From positions 1,798,001 through 1,862,000 of the forward strand of contig NZ_CP004387.1 in assembly GCF_000299335.2 (NCBI RefSeq): a stretch of 64,000 nt of DNA. The letters run 5' to 3'. The DNA is from Isoalcanivorax pacificus W11-5 (GTDB taxonomy: Bacteria > Pseudomonadota > Gammaproteobacteria > Pseudomonadales > Alcanivoracaceae). Below, piece by piece: positions 26,170 to 35,937 of this stretch. The position numbers and the translations under genes were made by a program. Numbering within the stretch: position 1 is the first letter of the stretch; each line of letters starts with the position of its first letter. The notes under the pieces are model-generated. The model was not told the origin of the DNA and did no database searches. It saw only the letters and a program-made list of their open reading frames with translations.

Positions 26170-27045
26170 TTACATCCCGGCGGTGGTTTGCAGTACGTCG
26201 AGAAAATGCCGGCCTGCGTTGGACAGGCTGCGTGCCGGGTGCATGACATAGCCGAGCTGCCGCTGCGGCAGCGCCGTGGTCACCGGCAGGGCCTGCACGG
26301 CGCCGTCGAGCATGGTCGCCGGCAGCACGCTCCAGCCGAGGCCGATGGAGACCATCATATAGATGGTTTCCAGATAGTTGGTGGACATGGAGATATTCAA
26401 TGTCAGCCGGTGCTCGTCGAACAGGTTTTCGACGATGCGCCGGGTAAAGGTGACCGGCGAGGGCAGGATGGCGCTGTAGCCGGTCAGCATCGCCAGCGTG
26501 ACCTGCTTTTCCTGTGCCAGGGGATGTTCCGGTGCCGCCATGAACACCAGCGGGTCGTCCCAGATCACTGCGCTTTTGACGCGCGGGTCCGGCTCCGGCG
26601 GCAACGTCACCACGCCGAGCTCCAGATCGCCGTGCAGCACGCCTTCCCAGGCTTCTTCGGAATCGATGAAGTGGATGTCCAGTTGCACCTGCGGGTACTG
26701 CCGGGAAAAGCGGCGCAACACCGGCGGCAGGCGATGCAGCCCGATATGGTGGCTGGTGCCGATACGCAGCGTGCCGCTGACGTCGCCGGACAGATTGCTG
26801 ATGGCGCGGACCGTGTCGTCCATGTCGCGCAGGATGCCGCGTGCCCGGGGCAGCAGGGCGCGGCCGGCCTCCGTCAGGTGGACCTGGCGGCCAATCCGGT
26901 CAAACAGCCGCGCGCCCAGTTGTTCCTCCAGCAGGGCGATGCGCTTGCTGATCGCCGGTTGCGTCAGAAACAGCGCCTCGGCGGCGGCCGAGAAGCTGCC
27001 GTGCTCGGTGACGGCCAGGAAGGCCTGCAGGCTGTGGGTGTCCAT
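26170..27045 (-). CDS. LysR family transcriptional regulator
   Basis: A 291-residue LysR-type regulator: N-terminal winged helix (LQAFLAVTEHGSFSAAAEAL, LTQPAISKRIALLEEQLG, LFDRIGRQVHLTEAG) and a periplasmic-binding-like effector domain (GTLRIGTSHHIGLHRLP onward). It is divergent from leuC, the same place as PA3122 in P. aeruginosa as I remember it. Control of leuCDB is therefore plausible but not shown. The intergenic region has a 15-base LysR-type dyad and two heptamer repeat arrays. The fghA gene lies 81 bases downstream on the same strand. Confidence 0.92.
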   Translation of the reverse strand: MDTHSLQAFLAVTEHGSFSAAAEALFLTQPAISKRIALLEEQLGARLFDRIGRQVHLTEAGRALLPRARGILRDMDDTVRAISNLSGDVSGTLRIGTSHHIGLHRLPPVLRRFSRQYPQVQLDIHFIDSEEAWEGVLHGDLELGVVTLPPEPDPRVKSAVIWDDPLVFMAAPEHPLAQEKQVTLAMLTGYSAILPSPVTFTRRIVENLFDEHRLTLNISMSTNYLETIYMMVSIGLGWSVLPATMLDGAVQALPVTTALPQRQLGYVMHPARSLSNAGRHFLDVLQTTAGM

Positions 27046-27055
27046 GGGTTAAGAG

Positions 27056-27083
27056 GTCGGACGTCTGACGTCTGACGTCTGAC
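27056..27083. repeat. Heptamer tandem array, left (GTCGGAC + 3x GTCTGAC)
   Basis: Four consecutive 7-base units: GTCGGAC (27056-27062) and three GTCTGAC (27063-27083). It starts 10 bases upstream of the LysR start codon, in the LysR-leuC intergenic region, facing a related array at 27125-27152. Confidence 0.9.
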
Positions 27084-27124
27084 GCTTGAAAATACATCCC
27101 AGCCCGGACCGCCTTTCTTTTAGC

Positions 27125-27152
27125 GTCCGACGTCCGACGTCCGACTTCCGAC
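27125..27152. repeat. Heptamer tandem array, right (3x GTCCGAC + TTCCGAC)
   Basis: Three GTCCGAC units (27125-27145) followed by TTCCGAC (27146-27152); another TTCCGAC occurs at 27175-27181. GTCCGAC is the reverse complement of GTCGGAC, the first unit of the left array, so the two arrays are in partial inverted orientation about 41 bases apart. Confidence 0.9.
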
Positions 27153-27195
27153 CACCCCCCACCACTGCCACACCTTCCGACCACACCATCGATTC

Positions 27196-27219
27196 ATTCC
27201 TCTCAGGAATCCTTAGGAT
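27196..27219. promoter_or_regulatory. Candidate LysR-type binding dyads upstream of leuC
   Basis: ATTCC-TCTCA-GGAAT (27196-27210) is a perfect 5-5-5 dyad that contains the T-N11-A core of LysR sites. It overlaps a second dyad, ATCC-TTA-GGAT (27209-27219). They lie about 86 bases before the leuC ATG and between leuC and a divergent LysR gene. Binding is inferred. Confidence 0.55.
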
Positions 27220-27304
27220 AAATATTATGAATTGGATTTATGGATTGCAAGGCCGTATCGTGAGCCCTGATATCGCCCGCGTCCGGGCAGGGGAGAGCAG
27301 AAAA

Positions 27305-28714
27305 ATGGTGGCCAAGACACTTTACGACAAACTCTTCGAGGCGCACGTCGTCACTCAGCGTGATGACGGTTCCGCCCTCATTTACATCGACCGTCACATT
27401 ATTCACGAAGTGACCTCGCCTCAGGCGTTCGAGGGCCTGCGCCTGGCCGGGCGGGCGCCGTGGCGCGTGGGTGCGAACTTCGCCACGCTGGACCACAACG
27501 TGCCGACCACGCCGTTCAAGAGCGCAGCGGATATCGAGGACGATACCTCGCGCATTCAGGTGCAGACGCTGCAGGACAACACCCGCTCGTTCGGCATTCG
27601 CGAGTTCGGCATCGGTGACGTGCGCCAGGGCATCGTGCACGTGATGGCGCCGGAGCAGGGCGCGGTGTTGCCGGGCATGACCGTGGTCTGCGGTGATTCG
27701 CACACCTCCACCAACGGTGCGCTGGGCTGTCTCGCGCACGGCATCGGCACCAGCGAAGTGGAGCACGTGCTGGCCACCCAGTGCCTGGTGGTGAAGAAGA
27801 TGAAGAACATGCAGATCCGTGTCGAGGGTGACCTCGGGCCGGGCGTCACGGCGAAAGACGTGGTGCTGCACATCATCGGCATCATCGGCACCGCCGGCGG
27901 CACCGGTTATGCGGTGGAGTTTGCCGGCAGCGCGATCCGCTCGCTGTCCATGGAAGGCCGCATGACGGTCTGCAACATGGCCATCGAAGCCGGCGCCCGT
28001 GCGGGCATGGTGGCGGTGGATGACAAGACCATCGATTACTGCAAGGGCCGTCCGTTCTCGCCCGCGGGTGAGCAATGGGATGCTGCGGTCGCATACTGGC
28101 GCACGCTGGTGTCTGACGAGGGCGCACAGTTCGATGCTGTGGTCGAGATCAACGCGGCCGACATCAAACCGCAGGTGTCCTGGGGCACTTCACCGGAGAT
28201 GGTGTTGCCCGTGGATGCGACCTTGCCGGACCCGACACAGGAAAGTGATGCGGTGAAGCGCGCCGGCATGGAGCGCGCCTATGAATACATGGGCCTCACG
28301 CCGGGCATGAAGATCAGTGACATCAAGGTGGACCGGGTCTTTATCGGCTCCTGCACCAATTCGCGCATTGAAGACTTGCGTGCTGCTGCCGAGGTGGCGA
28401 AAGGCAAGAAGAAAGCTGATTCGGTCAAGCAGGTGCTGGTCGTGCCCGGCTCCGGCCTGGTGAAACAGCAGGCCGAGGAAGAAGGGCTGGATAAAGTGTT
28501 CGTCGAAGCCGGTTTTGAATGGCGCGAGCCGGGCTGTTCCATGTGCCTGGCCATGAACCCGGACCGCCTGCAACCGGGCGAGCATTGCGCCTCGACCTCG
28601 AACCGCAATTTCGAGGGCCGCCAGGGCAATGGCGGGCGTACCCACCTGGTCAGCCCGGCGATGGCCGCGGCCGCAGCGGTGGCCGGTCATTTCGTCGATA
28701 TCCGCGACTGCTGA
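27305..28714 (+). CDS. leuC: 3-isopropylmalate dehydratase, large subunit
   Basis: LeuC is the iron-sulfur subunit that, with LeuD, isomerises 2-isopropylmalate to 3-isopropylmalate in leucine synthesis. The 469-residue protein begins [16 protein letters not shown], as the family does, and has [13 protein letters not shown], the cluster-binding [13 protein letters not shown] and [11 protein letters not shown], and the [14 protein letters not shown] signature. I chose the ATG at 27305 with GGGGAG upstream. The frame is open to 27227 (MNWIYGL) but those residues are not part of the family. It is the first gene of the leuC-leuD-leuB run. Confidence 0.97.
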   Translation: MVAKTLYDKLFEAHVVTQRDDGSALIYIDRHIIHEVTSPQAFEGLRLAGRAPWRVGANFATLDHNVPTTPFKSAADIEDDTSRIQVQTLQDNTRSFGIREFGIGDVRQGIVHVMAPEQGAVLPGMTVVCGDSHTSTNGALGCLAHGIGTSEVEHVLATQCLVVKKMKNMQIRVEGDLGPGVTAKDVVLHIIGIIGTAGGTGYAVEFAGSAIRSLSMEGRMTVCNMAIEAGARAGMVAVDDKTIDYCKGRPFSPAGEQWDAAVAYWRTLVSDEGAQFDAVVEINAADIKPQVSWGTSPEMVLPVDATLPDPTQESDAVKRAGMERAYEYMGLTPGMKISDIKVDRVFIGSCTNSRIEDLRAAAEVAKGKKKADSVKQVLVVPGSGLVKQQAEEEGLDKVFVEAGFEWREPGCSMCLAMNPDRLQPGEHCASTSNRNFEGRQGNGGRTHLVSPAMAAAAAVAGHFVDIRDC

Positions 28715-28728
28715 GCGAGGACACGCTG

Positions 28729-29370
28729 ATGGACAAATTCATTACCCATACCGGCCTCGTGGCGCCGCTTGATCGCGCCAACGTGGATACCGACCAGATC
28801 ATTCCGAAGCAATTCCTGAAGTCGATCAAACGCACCGGCTTTGGCCCGAACCTGTTCGACGAGTGGCGTTACCTGGATGAAGGCCAGCCTGGCCAGGACA
28901 ACAGCCAGCGCCCGCTGAACAAGGACTTCGTGCTGAACCAGCCGCGCTACCAGGGCGCCAGCGTATTGCTGGCCCGTCGCAACTTCGGCTGCGGTTCCAG
29001 CCGCGAACACGCACCCTGGGCGTTGCAGGATTTTGGTTTCCGTACCGTGCTGGCACCGAGTTTTGCCGACATCTTCTTCAACAACTGCTTCAAGAACGGC
29101 ATGCTGCCGATCGTGTTGCCGGAAGACGAGATCGAGACCCTGTTCCAGCAGGTGTTCGCACAGGAAGGCTATCAACTGACCGTTGACCTGGCAGAACAGG
29201 TGGTGGTGCGCCCGGACGGTGTGAAAATTCCGTTCGAGGTGGATGCCTTCCGCAAACACTGCCTGCTCAACGGCCTGGATGACATCGGCCTGACGTTGCA
29301 GGAGTCGGATGCCATTCGTGCTTACGAGGCCAGCCGTCAGCAGCGTGAGCCGTGGGTATTTGTACAATAG
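28729..29370 (+). CDS. leuD: 3-isopropylmalate dehydratase, small subunit
   Basis: LeuD is the swivelling small subunit of isopropylmalate isomerase. The 213-residue protein has the expected start ([27 protein letters not shown] split by turns), [15 protein letters not shown], which is the substrate-contact loop, and [17 protein letters not shown]. It starts 14 bases after leuC with GAGG upstream and is 66 bases before leuB, so the three are one operon. Length is normal for the bacterial single-gene form. Confidence 0.97.
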   Translation: MDKFITHTGLVAPLDRANVDTDQIIPKQFLKSIKRTGFGPNLFDEWRYLDEGQPGQDNSQRPLNKDFVLNQPRYQGASVLLARRNFGCGSSREHAPWALQDFGFRTVLAPSFADIFFNNCFKNGMLPIVLPEDEIETLFQQVFAQEGYQLTVDLAEQVVVRPDGVKIPFEVDAFRKHCLLNGLDDIGLTLQESDAIRAYEASRQQREPWVFVQ

Positions 29371-29436
29371 GAAAAGCATCACCGCGCGTCGGATGACCGG
29401 CGTGCGGTGCGAAGTGTATTGCGGAGACAAGAACGC

Positions 29437-30510
29437 GTGAAAAAGATTCTGATTATGGCCGGTGACGGCATCGGCCCTGAAATCGTTGCAGAAGCGGTCA
29501 AGGTGCTGGACGTGGCGAAAGCCCGCTTCGGGCTGGAGATCGAGACGGATGACGCGCTGGTAGGCGGCGCGGCGTATGACGTACACGGTGATCCGTTGCC
29601 GGAGGTGTCGCTGGAGAAAGCGCGCGCGGCGGATGCGATCCTGTTCGGCAGTATCGGTGGACCGAAGTGGGACCAGATCGAGCGTGACAAGCGCCCGGAG
29701 CGCGGCCTGCTGCGCCTGCGCTCTTCGCTGGGCCTGTTCGCCAACCTGCGCCCGGCGATCCTGTTTCCGCAGCTGGCGGATGCCTCCAGCCTGAAGCCGG
29801 AAGTGGTCAGCGGGCTGGATATCCTGATCGTGCGTGAGCTGACCGGGGGGATCTATTTCGGCCAGCCGCGTGGCATCCGTGAAGAAAACGGCGAGCGCGT
29901 TGGCTTCAATACCGATGTGTACAGCGAAAGCGAAATCCGCCGCATCGGCAAGGTGGCCTTCGAGCTGGCCATGGCGCGCGGCAAGCGCCTGTGCTCGGTG
30001 GACAAGGCCAACGTGCTGGAAGTGACCGAGCTGTGGAAAGAAGTGATCACGGAGATGGCGAAAGACTACCCGGAAGTGGACGTCTCGCATCTGTACGTGG
30101 ACAACGCGGCCATGCAACTGGTGCGCACGCCGAAGCAGTTTGACGTGCTGGTGACCGGCAACCTGTTCGGTGACATTCTCTCCGACCAGGCCGCCATGCT
30201 GACCGGCTCCATCGGCATGCTGCCGTCGGCATCGCTGGACGTGAACCGCAAGGGCATGTACGAACCGTGCCACGGCTCGGCGCCGGATATTGCCGGGCAG
30301 GGTATCGCCAATCCGCTGGCGACGATCCTGTCACTGGCCATGCTGCTGCGCTACAGCCTGGATCGTGGCGACGTGGCCGATGCGATCGAAAAAGCGGTGG
30401 AGCAGGTGCTCGAAGACGGGCTGCGCACCGCCGATATCTACACCGATGGCTGCCGCAAGGTGGGCACCACTGAAATGGGTGACGCCGTTGCCGCTGCCCT
30501 GCGCGGCTAA
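29437..30510 (+). CDS. leuB: 3-isopropylmalate dehydrogenase
   Basis: LeuB oxidises and decarboxylates 3-isopropylmalate to 2-oxoisocaproate with NAD. The 357-residue protein begins [15 protein letters not shown] and carries GSIGGPKWD, the substrate Arg residues in [21 protein letters not shown] (interrupted here at 20 by convention), the NAD-dependent signature and [20 protein letters not shown] chose the GTG at 29437 with GGAG upstream, because family similarity starts there; an upstream GTG at 29407 would add ten residues. It completes the leuCDB operon. Confidence 0.97.
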   Translation: MKKILIMAGDGIGPEIVAEAVKVLDVAKARFGLEIETDDALVGGAAYDVHGDPLPEVSLEKARAADAILFGSIGGPKWDQIERDKRPERGLLRLRSSLGLFANLRPAILFPQLADASSLKPEVVSGLDILIVRELTGGIYFGQPRGIREENGERVGFNTDVYSESEIRRIGKVAFELAMARGKRLCSVDKANVLEVTELWKEVITEMAKDYPEVDVSHLYVDNAAMQLVRTPKQFDVLVTGNLFGDILSDQAAMLTGSIGMLPSASLDVNRKGMYEPCHGSAPDIAGQGIANPLATILSLAMLLRYSLDRGDVADAIEKAVEQVLEDGLRTADIYTDGCRKVGTTEMGDAVAAALRG

Positions 30511-30605
30511 CAGTGCGCGGCCAGGCAGACATCGAAGGCCCGCTGCGCGCGGGCGAACGCCGCGATGGCAATGAGGCGAACGCGGCTTCAGACGGGAGAA
30601 CATGA

Positions 30606-31721
30606 ATGAGCAAGAGAGTCGGTTTTGTCGGCTGGCGCGGCATGGTGGGTTCTGTGCTGATGGAACGCATGCGCGCCGAAAATGATTTCCGCGACATCGA
30701 GCCGGTGTTTTTCTCCACCTCGCAGGTCGGTGAAGCCGGCCCGGACGTGGGCAAGGATATCCCGGCGCTGAAAGACGCCAACAGCATTGATGAGTTGAAG
30801 GCGCTGGACGTGATCGTCACCTGCCAGGGCGGCGACTACACCAACGAGGTATTCCCGAAGCTGCGCGAGGCAGGCTGGGACGGCTACTGGATCGATGCCG
30901 CCTCTGCGCTGCGCATGAAAGACGACGCCGTGATCGTGCTCGATCCGGTCAACCGTCGCGTGATCGACGAAGCGCTGCAAAACGGCGTGAAAAACTACGT
31001 GGGCGGCAACTGCACCGTGAGCCTGATGCTGATGGCGCTCGGTGGCCTGTTCAACGCCGGCCTGGTGGAGTGGGCCAGCGCCCAGACCTACCAGGCCGCC
31101 TCCGGTGCCGGCGCGCAGAACATGCGCGAACTGCTGGCGCAGATGGGCAAGCTGCACGCCGACGTGGCCGGCCTGCTGGCCGATCCGCGCAGCGCCATCC
31201 TGGATATCGACCGGGTGGTGGCCGAGACCATGCGTGGTGACCAGTTGCCGAAAGACAACTTCGGCCACGCCTTGGCCGGCTCGCTGCTGCCCTGGATCGA
31301 CAAGCAGCTGGACAACGGCCAGAGCAAAGAAGAATGGAAGGCCCAGGCCGAAACCAACAAGATTCTCGGCCGTGACGGCAACCCGATCCCGATGGATGGT
31401 ACCTGCGTGCGCATCGGCGCCATGCGCTGCCACAGCCAGGCGCTGACGCTGAAGTTGACCAAAGACGTGCCGATGGACGAGATCAACGATATCATCGCCA
31501 GCGCCAATGACTGGGTGAAGGTGGTGCCCAACGAGCGCGAGGTCACCCTGCGCGAACTGACCCCGACAGCGGTCACTGGCACCCTGACGGTTCCCGTGGG
31601 GCGGCTGCGCAAGCTGAACATGGGGCCGCAGTATTTGAATGCCTTCACGGTCGGCGACCAGCTGCTGTGGGGGGCCGCCGAGCCGCTGCGCCGTATGCTG
31701 CGCATCCTGCTTGAGTCCTGA
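30606..31721 (+). CDS. asd: Aspartate-semialdehyde dehydrogenase
   Basis: Asd reduces aspartyl phosphate to aspartate semialdehyde, the branch point to lysine/diaminopimelate, threonine and methionine. The 371-residue protein is of the E. coli type: [18 protein letters not shown] cofactor motif, FFSTSQVGE, and the nucleophile Cys136 in GGNCTVSLM. The pattern [20 protein letters not shown] contains substrate-binding Arg and catalytic His. It lies 95 bases after leuB, with GGGAG before the ATG. A diverged paralogue follows immediately. Confidence 0.97.
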   Translation: MSKRVGFVGWRGMVGSVLMERMRAENDFRDIEPVFFSTSQVGEAGPDVGKDIPALKDANSIDELKALDVIVTCQGGDYTNEVFPKLREAGWDGYWIDAASALRMKDDAVIVLDPVNRRVIDEALQNGVKNYVGGNCTVSLMLMALGGLFNAGLVEWASAQTYQAASGAGAQNMRELLAQMGKLHADVAGLLADPRSAILDIDRVVAETMRGDQLPKDNFGHALAGSLLPWIDKQLDNGQSKEEWKAQAETNKILGRDGNPIPMDGTCVRIGAMRCHSQALTLKLTKDVPMDEINDIIASANDWVKVVPNEREVTLRELTPTAVTGTLTVPVGRLRKLNMGPQYLNAFTVGDQLLWGAAEPLRRMLRILLES

Positions 31722-31740
31722 TACGGACCAGAAGGGATTG

Positions 31741-32760
31741 ATGCAAAACAAATGTGATGTTGTTGTCGTGGGTGCCACCGGCCTGGTCGGTGGCACCCTG
31801 CTTGAGCTGCTCGGCGAGAGCGATCTGCCACTGGGCGACGTCAGCCTGCTGGCGACCGAAGAATCCGCCGGCAAGCGTCTGAATGTGGGCGGCCGCCATG
31901 TGGCGGTGCGCCCGCTGTCTGAATTCGATTTTTCCACCGTGCAACTGGCGTTTTTCGCCGTGCCCGAGGCCGTTGCGGCGGAATACGCTCCGCGTGCGGC
32001 CGAAGCCGGTGCGATCGTCATTGATTGCAGCGGTGCCTTTGCTGCCGAGCAGGATATTCCGGTGATCGTGCCGGAAGTGAATGCGGAGATGCTGGCGGAT
32101 TTTCGCGAGCGCGGCATCATTGCCAGCCCGTCGCCGGGCGCGATCCAGTTGTCGATGGTGTTGAAGCCGCTGCTGGATGCCGCCGGACTGCAACAGGTGC
32201 ACGTTACCCTGTGCGAACCGGTGTCCGCATCCGGACGCGAAGGCGTGGATGAACTGGCACGGCAGACGGCGCGCCTGATGAACGGCCAGGGCATTGAGGT
32301 GGATGGTCTGTATGGCCGCCAGATCGCTTTCAATATGCTGCCGCTGGTCGGCGAACAGCTCGGCAGCGGCGCCTCCCGCGCCGAAGTGCGGCTGGCGCTG
32401 GAAACCATGCGCCTGCTCGGCGACCCGGCGTTGCGTGTCAATGCCACGGCGGTGCGTGTGCCGGTGTTTTTTGGCACGGCATTGACCGTGGCACTGGAAA
32501 CCGTGCAGCCGATGGACGTGGCTCAGGCGGCGTCTCTGCTGGCCGGCGTGCCGGGCCTGGCGGCGGTGGACGAAGAGGGCGGTTATGCCAGCGCGATCAC
32601 CGAGGCGGTGGGGGATGACCGGGTCTGGGTCAGCCGGCTGCGGCCGGACCTGTCCCGCGAGCAGGGCCTGAACCTTTGTCTGGTCACCGACAACCTGCGC
32701 AAGGGTGCGGCGCTGAACTGTGTACAAATTGCCCAGTTATTGATAAAAGACCATCTGTGA
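31741..32760 (+). CDS. usg: USG-1-like aspartate-semialdehyde dehydrogenase paralogue without catalytic Cys
   Basis: A 339-residue protein with the ASADH fold: VVVVGATGLVGGTLLELL cofactor motif, LAFFAVPEAVAAEYAP, VIDCSGAF, VPEVNAE. The active-site segment NPNCS of true enzymes reads SPSPG, so the Cys is Pro132. It should not act as a dehydrogenase by the usual mechanism. E. coli Usg lies next to truA, and P. aeruginosa PA3116 lies between asd and fimV; both fit this position. It starts 19 bases after asd. Function unknown. Confidence 0.88.
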   Translation: MQNKCDVVVVGATGLVGGTLLELLGESDLPLGDVSLLATEESAGKRLNVGGRHVAVRPLSEFDFSTVQLAFFAVPEAVAAEYAPRAAEAGAIVIDCSGAFAAEQDIPVIVPEVNAEMLADFRERGIIASPSPGAIQLSMVLKPLLDAAGLQQVHVTLCEPVSASGREGVDELARQTARLMNGQGIEVDGLYGRQIAFNMLPLVGEQLGSGASRAEVRLALETMRLLGDPALRVNATAVRVPVFFGTALTVALETVQPMDVAQAASLLAGVPGLAAVDEEGGYASAITEAVGDDRVWVSRLRPDLSREQGLNLCLVTDNLRKGAALNCVQIAQLLIKDHL

Positions 32761-32795
32761 TGAATACTTACTGGCGTTATGTGACATAGTTTCTA

Positions 32796-32831
32796 GGTTC
32801 CGGCTTCGCTTTTGGGGCAGAATCCGGAACC
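32796..32831 (+). promoter_or_regulatory. Inverted repeat in the fimV upstream region
   Basis: GGTTCCGG (32796-32803) pairs with CCGGAACC (32824-32831) around a 20-base spacer, in the 167-base gap between usg and fimV. It is either an operator-like dyad or a hairpin in the transcript; there is no T-run for a terminator. Confidence 0.5.
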
Positions 32832-32927
32832 ATCGGGTGGTCTGTTTTGACCCTGTCCGGCCCCCGGCGGGCGCCCCGCAGCGGACGCGTTGCGGCAGGA
32901 GACATAAAAAATAATCAGGATTCAACC

Positions 32928-35828
32928 ATGGTGCGAAGACTCATGTTGAGAGGAATGGGGATCAGTATCACTGCCTGGGCGCTGTGTGTGCCCGGCCTGG
33001 CCGCCGCTCTGGGGGTGGGCGAGTATGAGCTGCATTCCTATCTGAACGAGCCGCTGAACATGGAAGTGTCCCTGACTGATCTCAGGGACCTGACCGAAGA
33101 GGAACTGCTGGTCAACCTGGCGGCGGACAAAGACTTCGAACGCGCCGGAGTCGAACGGCAGGCCATGCATGCCGACCTGCGCTTCAATATAGACCTGCGC
33201 CCGGACGGCACCGGCGTGGTGACCATCACCACCCGGCAGCCGGTACGCGAGCCCTACGTCAGCTTCCTGGTGGAGTACCTCTGGCCCACCGGTCGCCTGC
33301 TGCGCGAATACACCGTATTGCTTGACCCACCCAGCTACGCGGCCGGTTTCAACGAACCGGTGGCGCCGGCGCGCCAGCAACAGCCGCAAAGCGCGCCGCA
33401 GCCGCCGGCGCAACAGCCTGCCAGACAGGCCACCCGGCCGCTGGCCACCGCCGATGCCCCGGCACCCTCTGCACCGTCCACCTACCGGCCCGCTGACAGC
33501 AGCGGGCCGCGCCGTACCCATACCGTGCGTGCCGATGAAACCCTGTGGCGCATTGCCTCGCAGAACCGGCCCACCGGCAGTGTGTCGGTGCAGCAGATGA
33601 TGGTGGTGATCCAGCAGATGAACCAGGACGCGTTCATCAATGGCAACGTGAACCTGGTGCGCGAAGGCGCCGTGTTGCGCCTGCCCAGCGAGCAGGAAGT
33701 GCGCGAGATTTCCACCCGCGATGCCATTGCCCGGGTTGCCGAGCAGAACCGCCAGTGGCGGGAGATGCTGCAGGCCCGTGGCCTGGATACACCGTCCCGG
33801 CAACCGCTGGACGGCACGCCACGTACCATCGAGGGCGGTGTTGCCGGCACCGGGCAGGACAGTGGCCGCGTGACCCTGGTGGCGCCGGATTCCGCATCCG
33901 GTGAAGGCCGTGGTGCCGGCAGCAGTTCCGCTGGCCGCAGCGGTGGCACCGCCAGCGGCGATACCTCCGCATTACAGAATGAACTGGCGATCCGTGACGA
34001 GAACCTGGATCGCCTGCGTCGCGAAAACAGTGAACTGGGCAGCCGCCTGGATGACCTGGAAGCCCAGGTCAACACGGGCGAACAACTGCTGAAACTGCGC
34101 AACGACCAGATTACCCGCCTGCAGGAAGAACTGCGTCGCCTGCAGGAAGAGCGTGGCGTGGCCGTGACCGACGAGAGCCTGCTGCAACCCGTCCCGGCGC
34201 TGGAAGGTGCTGAGGACGACAACGCCGCCGCACCGGCGACCGGCGATGCCACCGACGACGACCAGATCGCTGCGGCGCCTGCCCAGCCGGACGATGGCGC
34301 CCCGGGTGCCCGGAACGACACCGCCGAAGGTGACGAGCCGGCCAGCAACGACACCGCTACGGCCACCCCGGCCCCGGCCGAGCGTCAGGCGCCACCGCCG
34401 CCACGCGTCACGCCGCCCCCGGCGCCAGAGCCGTCGCTGCTGGACAAACTGCTGAACAATCCGCTGATTCTTGGCGCTGTCGCGCTGGTGCTGGCGCTGC
34501 TGGCCCTGCTGGTGGTGCGCCGCCGCAAGGCAGGCGCCGACACAGAGGCCGCTGACGACGAGACCGAAGCCTTCGCCGACGACGATGACTTTGGCGATGA
34601 CGATGATTTCCTGCCGGCCATCGGTGATGACGACGATGACCTGCCGTTGATGGCGGACGAGGACGATCAGGCCGCACCGGCACAGGACCCGCTGGAGCAG
34701 GTTGATGTGTTCATGGCCTACGGCCAGTACCCGCAGGCGCTGGGCCACCTGCGCAGCGCCATCAACGCCGAACCGGGCCGCATCGACCTGAAGAAACGCC
34801 TGCTGGACGTGCTGGCGGAAAGCAATGACAAGCCGGGCTTCGACCAGGAAGCCACCAAGCTGACCGGGCTCAATGACGAGCTTGACGGCCACATTGCGGC
34901 GCTGCGTCCGCGTCTGGCCGGCGCGTCGCAGGACACCGAGGAAGAACTGTCGTTCGATGATCTGGCCATGGACCTCAGCGAGCCCGCCAGCACGGCGCCG
35001 GCTGCCGGCCTGGCGGATGATGACGATGAACAGGCACTGGATTTCAGCGCTGACCTGTCCGGCAACCGCCCGGCCGGGGCAGCAGCAGAAGACAGCTTCA
35101 GCCTGGACGATGATGACCTGGGCGATTTCGAACTGACGCTGCCGGAAGCCGAGCCGGCGCTGTCCGCTGATGACGACAGCCTGTCGTTCTCGCTCGACGA
35201 TGAGACCCCGGCTGCCGCAGACAACCGCTACAGCCTCAATGGCGATGATGACGGCCTGTCCGACGAAGAAGTGTCCGCCGCGCTGAGCGCTGACCCGGTG
35301 CTGGAACTCGACAGCAACCTGGGCACGCTCGACAGCGACGACAGCATGGATTTCGGCGAGCTGAAGCTGGACGACGTCAGTGATGAATTTGCCGGCACCG
35401 GCAGTGACAGCGTGACCGAGGAAAGCCTCGACCTGTCGCTGGATGATCTGTCGCTGGACGACCTGGACACTGGCAGCGATATGGCCGAGGCCGAAGACGA
35501 CGCGCTGACCCTGTCCCTGGACGAAGACGACCTGGGCGACGAGCTGTCGCTGGATGACACGCTGTCCGTGGATGAGACCCCGACCGGCACACCGGTGTCG
35601 ATGCCGGCCGCCGCGCCGGCGGTGGCCGATGACGCCGGCCTGGGTGACGACGACGATTTCGATTTCCTGGGCGAAACCGACGAGAACGCCACCAAGCTGG
35701 ACCTGGCCCGTGCCTATATCGACATGGGTGATACCGAAGGCGCGCGCGACATCCTCAATGAGGTTGTCGCCGAGGGCAACGACCAGCAACAGGCGGAAGC
35801 CCGGGACCTGCTCAGCCAGGTAGGCTGA
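32928..35828 (+). CDS. fimV: FimV-family polar peptidoglycan-binding protein
   Basis: FimV is a cell-pole inner-membrane protein needed for type IV pilus secretin assembly and twitching. The 966-residue protein has a signal sequence (residues ~1-27), a periplasmic FimV N-terminal domain (GEYELHSYLNEPLNMEV), a Pro/Gln-rich linker and a LysM domain at ~197-255 (THTVRADETLWRIA). These are followed by a coiled coil around residues 345-405 and a single membrane helix at ~512-530. The cytoplasmic part is highly acidic with many Asp-Asp repeats. The last ~45 residues are the conserved TPR cap (LDLARAYIDMGDTEGARDI). I took the ATG at 32928, behind AGGA. Confidence 0.95.
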   Translation: MVRRLMLRGMGISITAWALCVPGLAAALGVGEYELHSYLNEPLNMEVSLTDLRDLTEEELLVNLAADKDFERAGVERQAMHADLRFNIDLRPDGTGVVTITTRQPVREPYVSFLVEYLWPTGRLLREYTVLLDPPSYAAGFNEPVAPARQQQPQSAPQPPAQQPARQATRPLATADAPAPSAPSTYRPADSSGPRRTHTVRADETLWRIASQNRPTGSVSVQQMMVVIQQMNQDAFINGNVNLVREGAVLRLPSEQEVREISTRDAIARVAEQNRQWREMLQARGLDTPSRQPLDGTPRTIEGGVAGTGQDSGRVTLVAPDSASGEGRGAGSSSAGRSGGTASGDTSALQNELAIRDENLDRLRRENSELGSRLDDLEAQVNTGEQLLKLRNDQITRLQEELRRLQEERGVAVTDESLLQPVPALEGAEDDNAAAPATGDATDDDQIAAAPAQPDDGAPGARNDTAEGDEPASNDTATATPAPAERQAPPPPRVTPPPAPEPSLLDKLLNNPLILGAVALVLALLALLVVRRRKAGADTEAADDETEAFADDDDFGDDDDFLPAIGDDDDDLPLMADEDDQAAPAQDPLEQVDVFMAYGQYPQALGHLRSAINAEPGRIDLKKRLLDVLAESNDKPGFDQEATKLTGLNDELDGHIAALRPRLAGASQDTEEELSFDDLAMDLSEPASTAPAAGLADDDDEQALDFSADLSGNRPAGAAAEDSFSLDDDDLGDFELTLPEAEPALSADDDSLSFSLDDETPAAADNRYSLNGDDDGLSDEEVSAALSADPVLELDSNLGTLDSDDSMDFGELKLDDVSDEFAGTGSDSVTEESLDLSLDDLSLDDLDTGSDMAEAEDDALTLSLDEDDLGDELSLDDTLSVDETPTGTPVSMPAAAPAVADDAGLGDDDDFDFLGETDENATKLDLARAYIDMGDTEGARDILNEVVAEGNDQQQAEARDLLSQVG

Positions 35829-35863
35829 CCCGCAGGGCCGCAACGCACAATGCAACAGGGCAG

Positions 35864-35892
35864 GGGCGGCGCCGGTATCGGCGCCGCCCTTT
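35864..35892 (+). terminator. Terminator-like hairpin after fimV
   Basis: An 11-bp perfect GC-rich stem (GGGCGGCGCCG 35864-35874 with CGGCGCCGCCC 35879-35889, loop GTAT) is followed by TTT. The short T-run makes it a weak intrinsic terminator. It separates fimV from truA. Confidence 0.7.
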
Positions 35893-35937
35893 GCCGTTCT
35901 ACGCAGAACGCCAAAGCAGGACAGGACTGATCAGAAC

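Noticed and set aside
27056..27152. Possible CRISPR-like array
   Set aside because: The units are 7 bases and contiguous, without spacers, and no cas genes are present.
27227..27304. Upstream extension of leuC from an ATG at 27227
   Set aside because: The extra 26 residues are not part of the LeuC family, and a ribosome-binding site lies before the ATG at 27305. It is not Leu-rich, so I do not call it a leader peptide.
33972..35855. 627-codon open frame on the minus strand
   Set aside because: It mirrors the Asp-rich part of fimV; its Val/Ile/Gln-rich sequence is the complement of GAT/GAC repeats.
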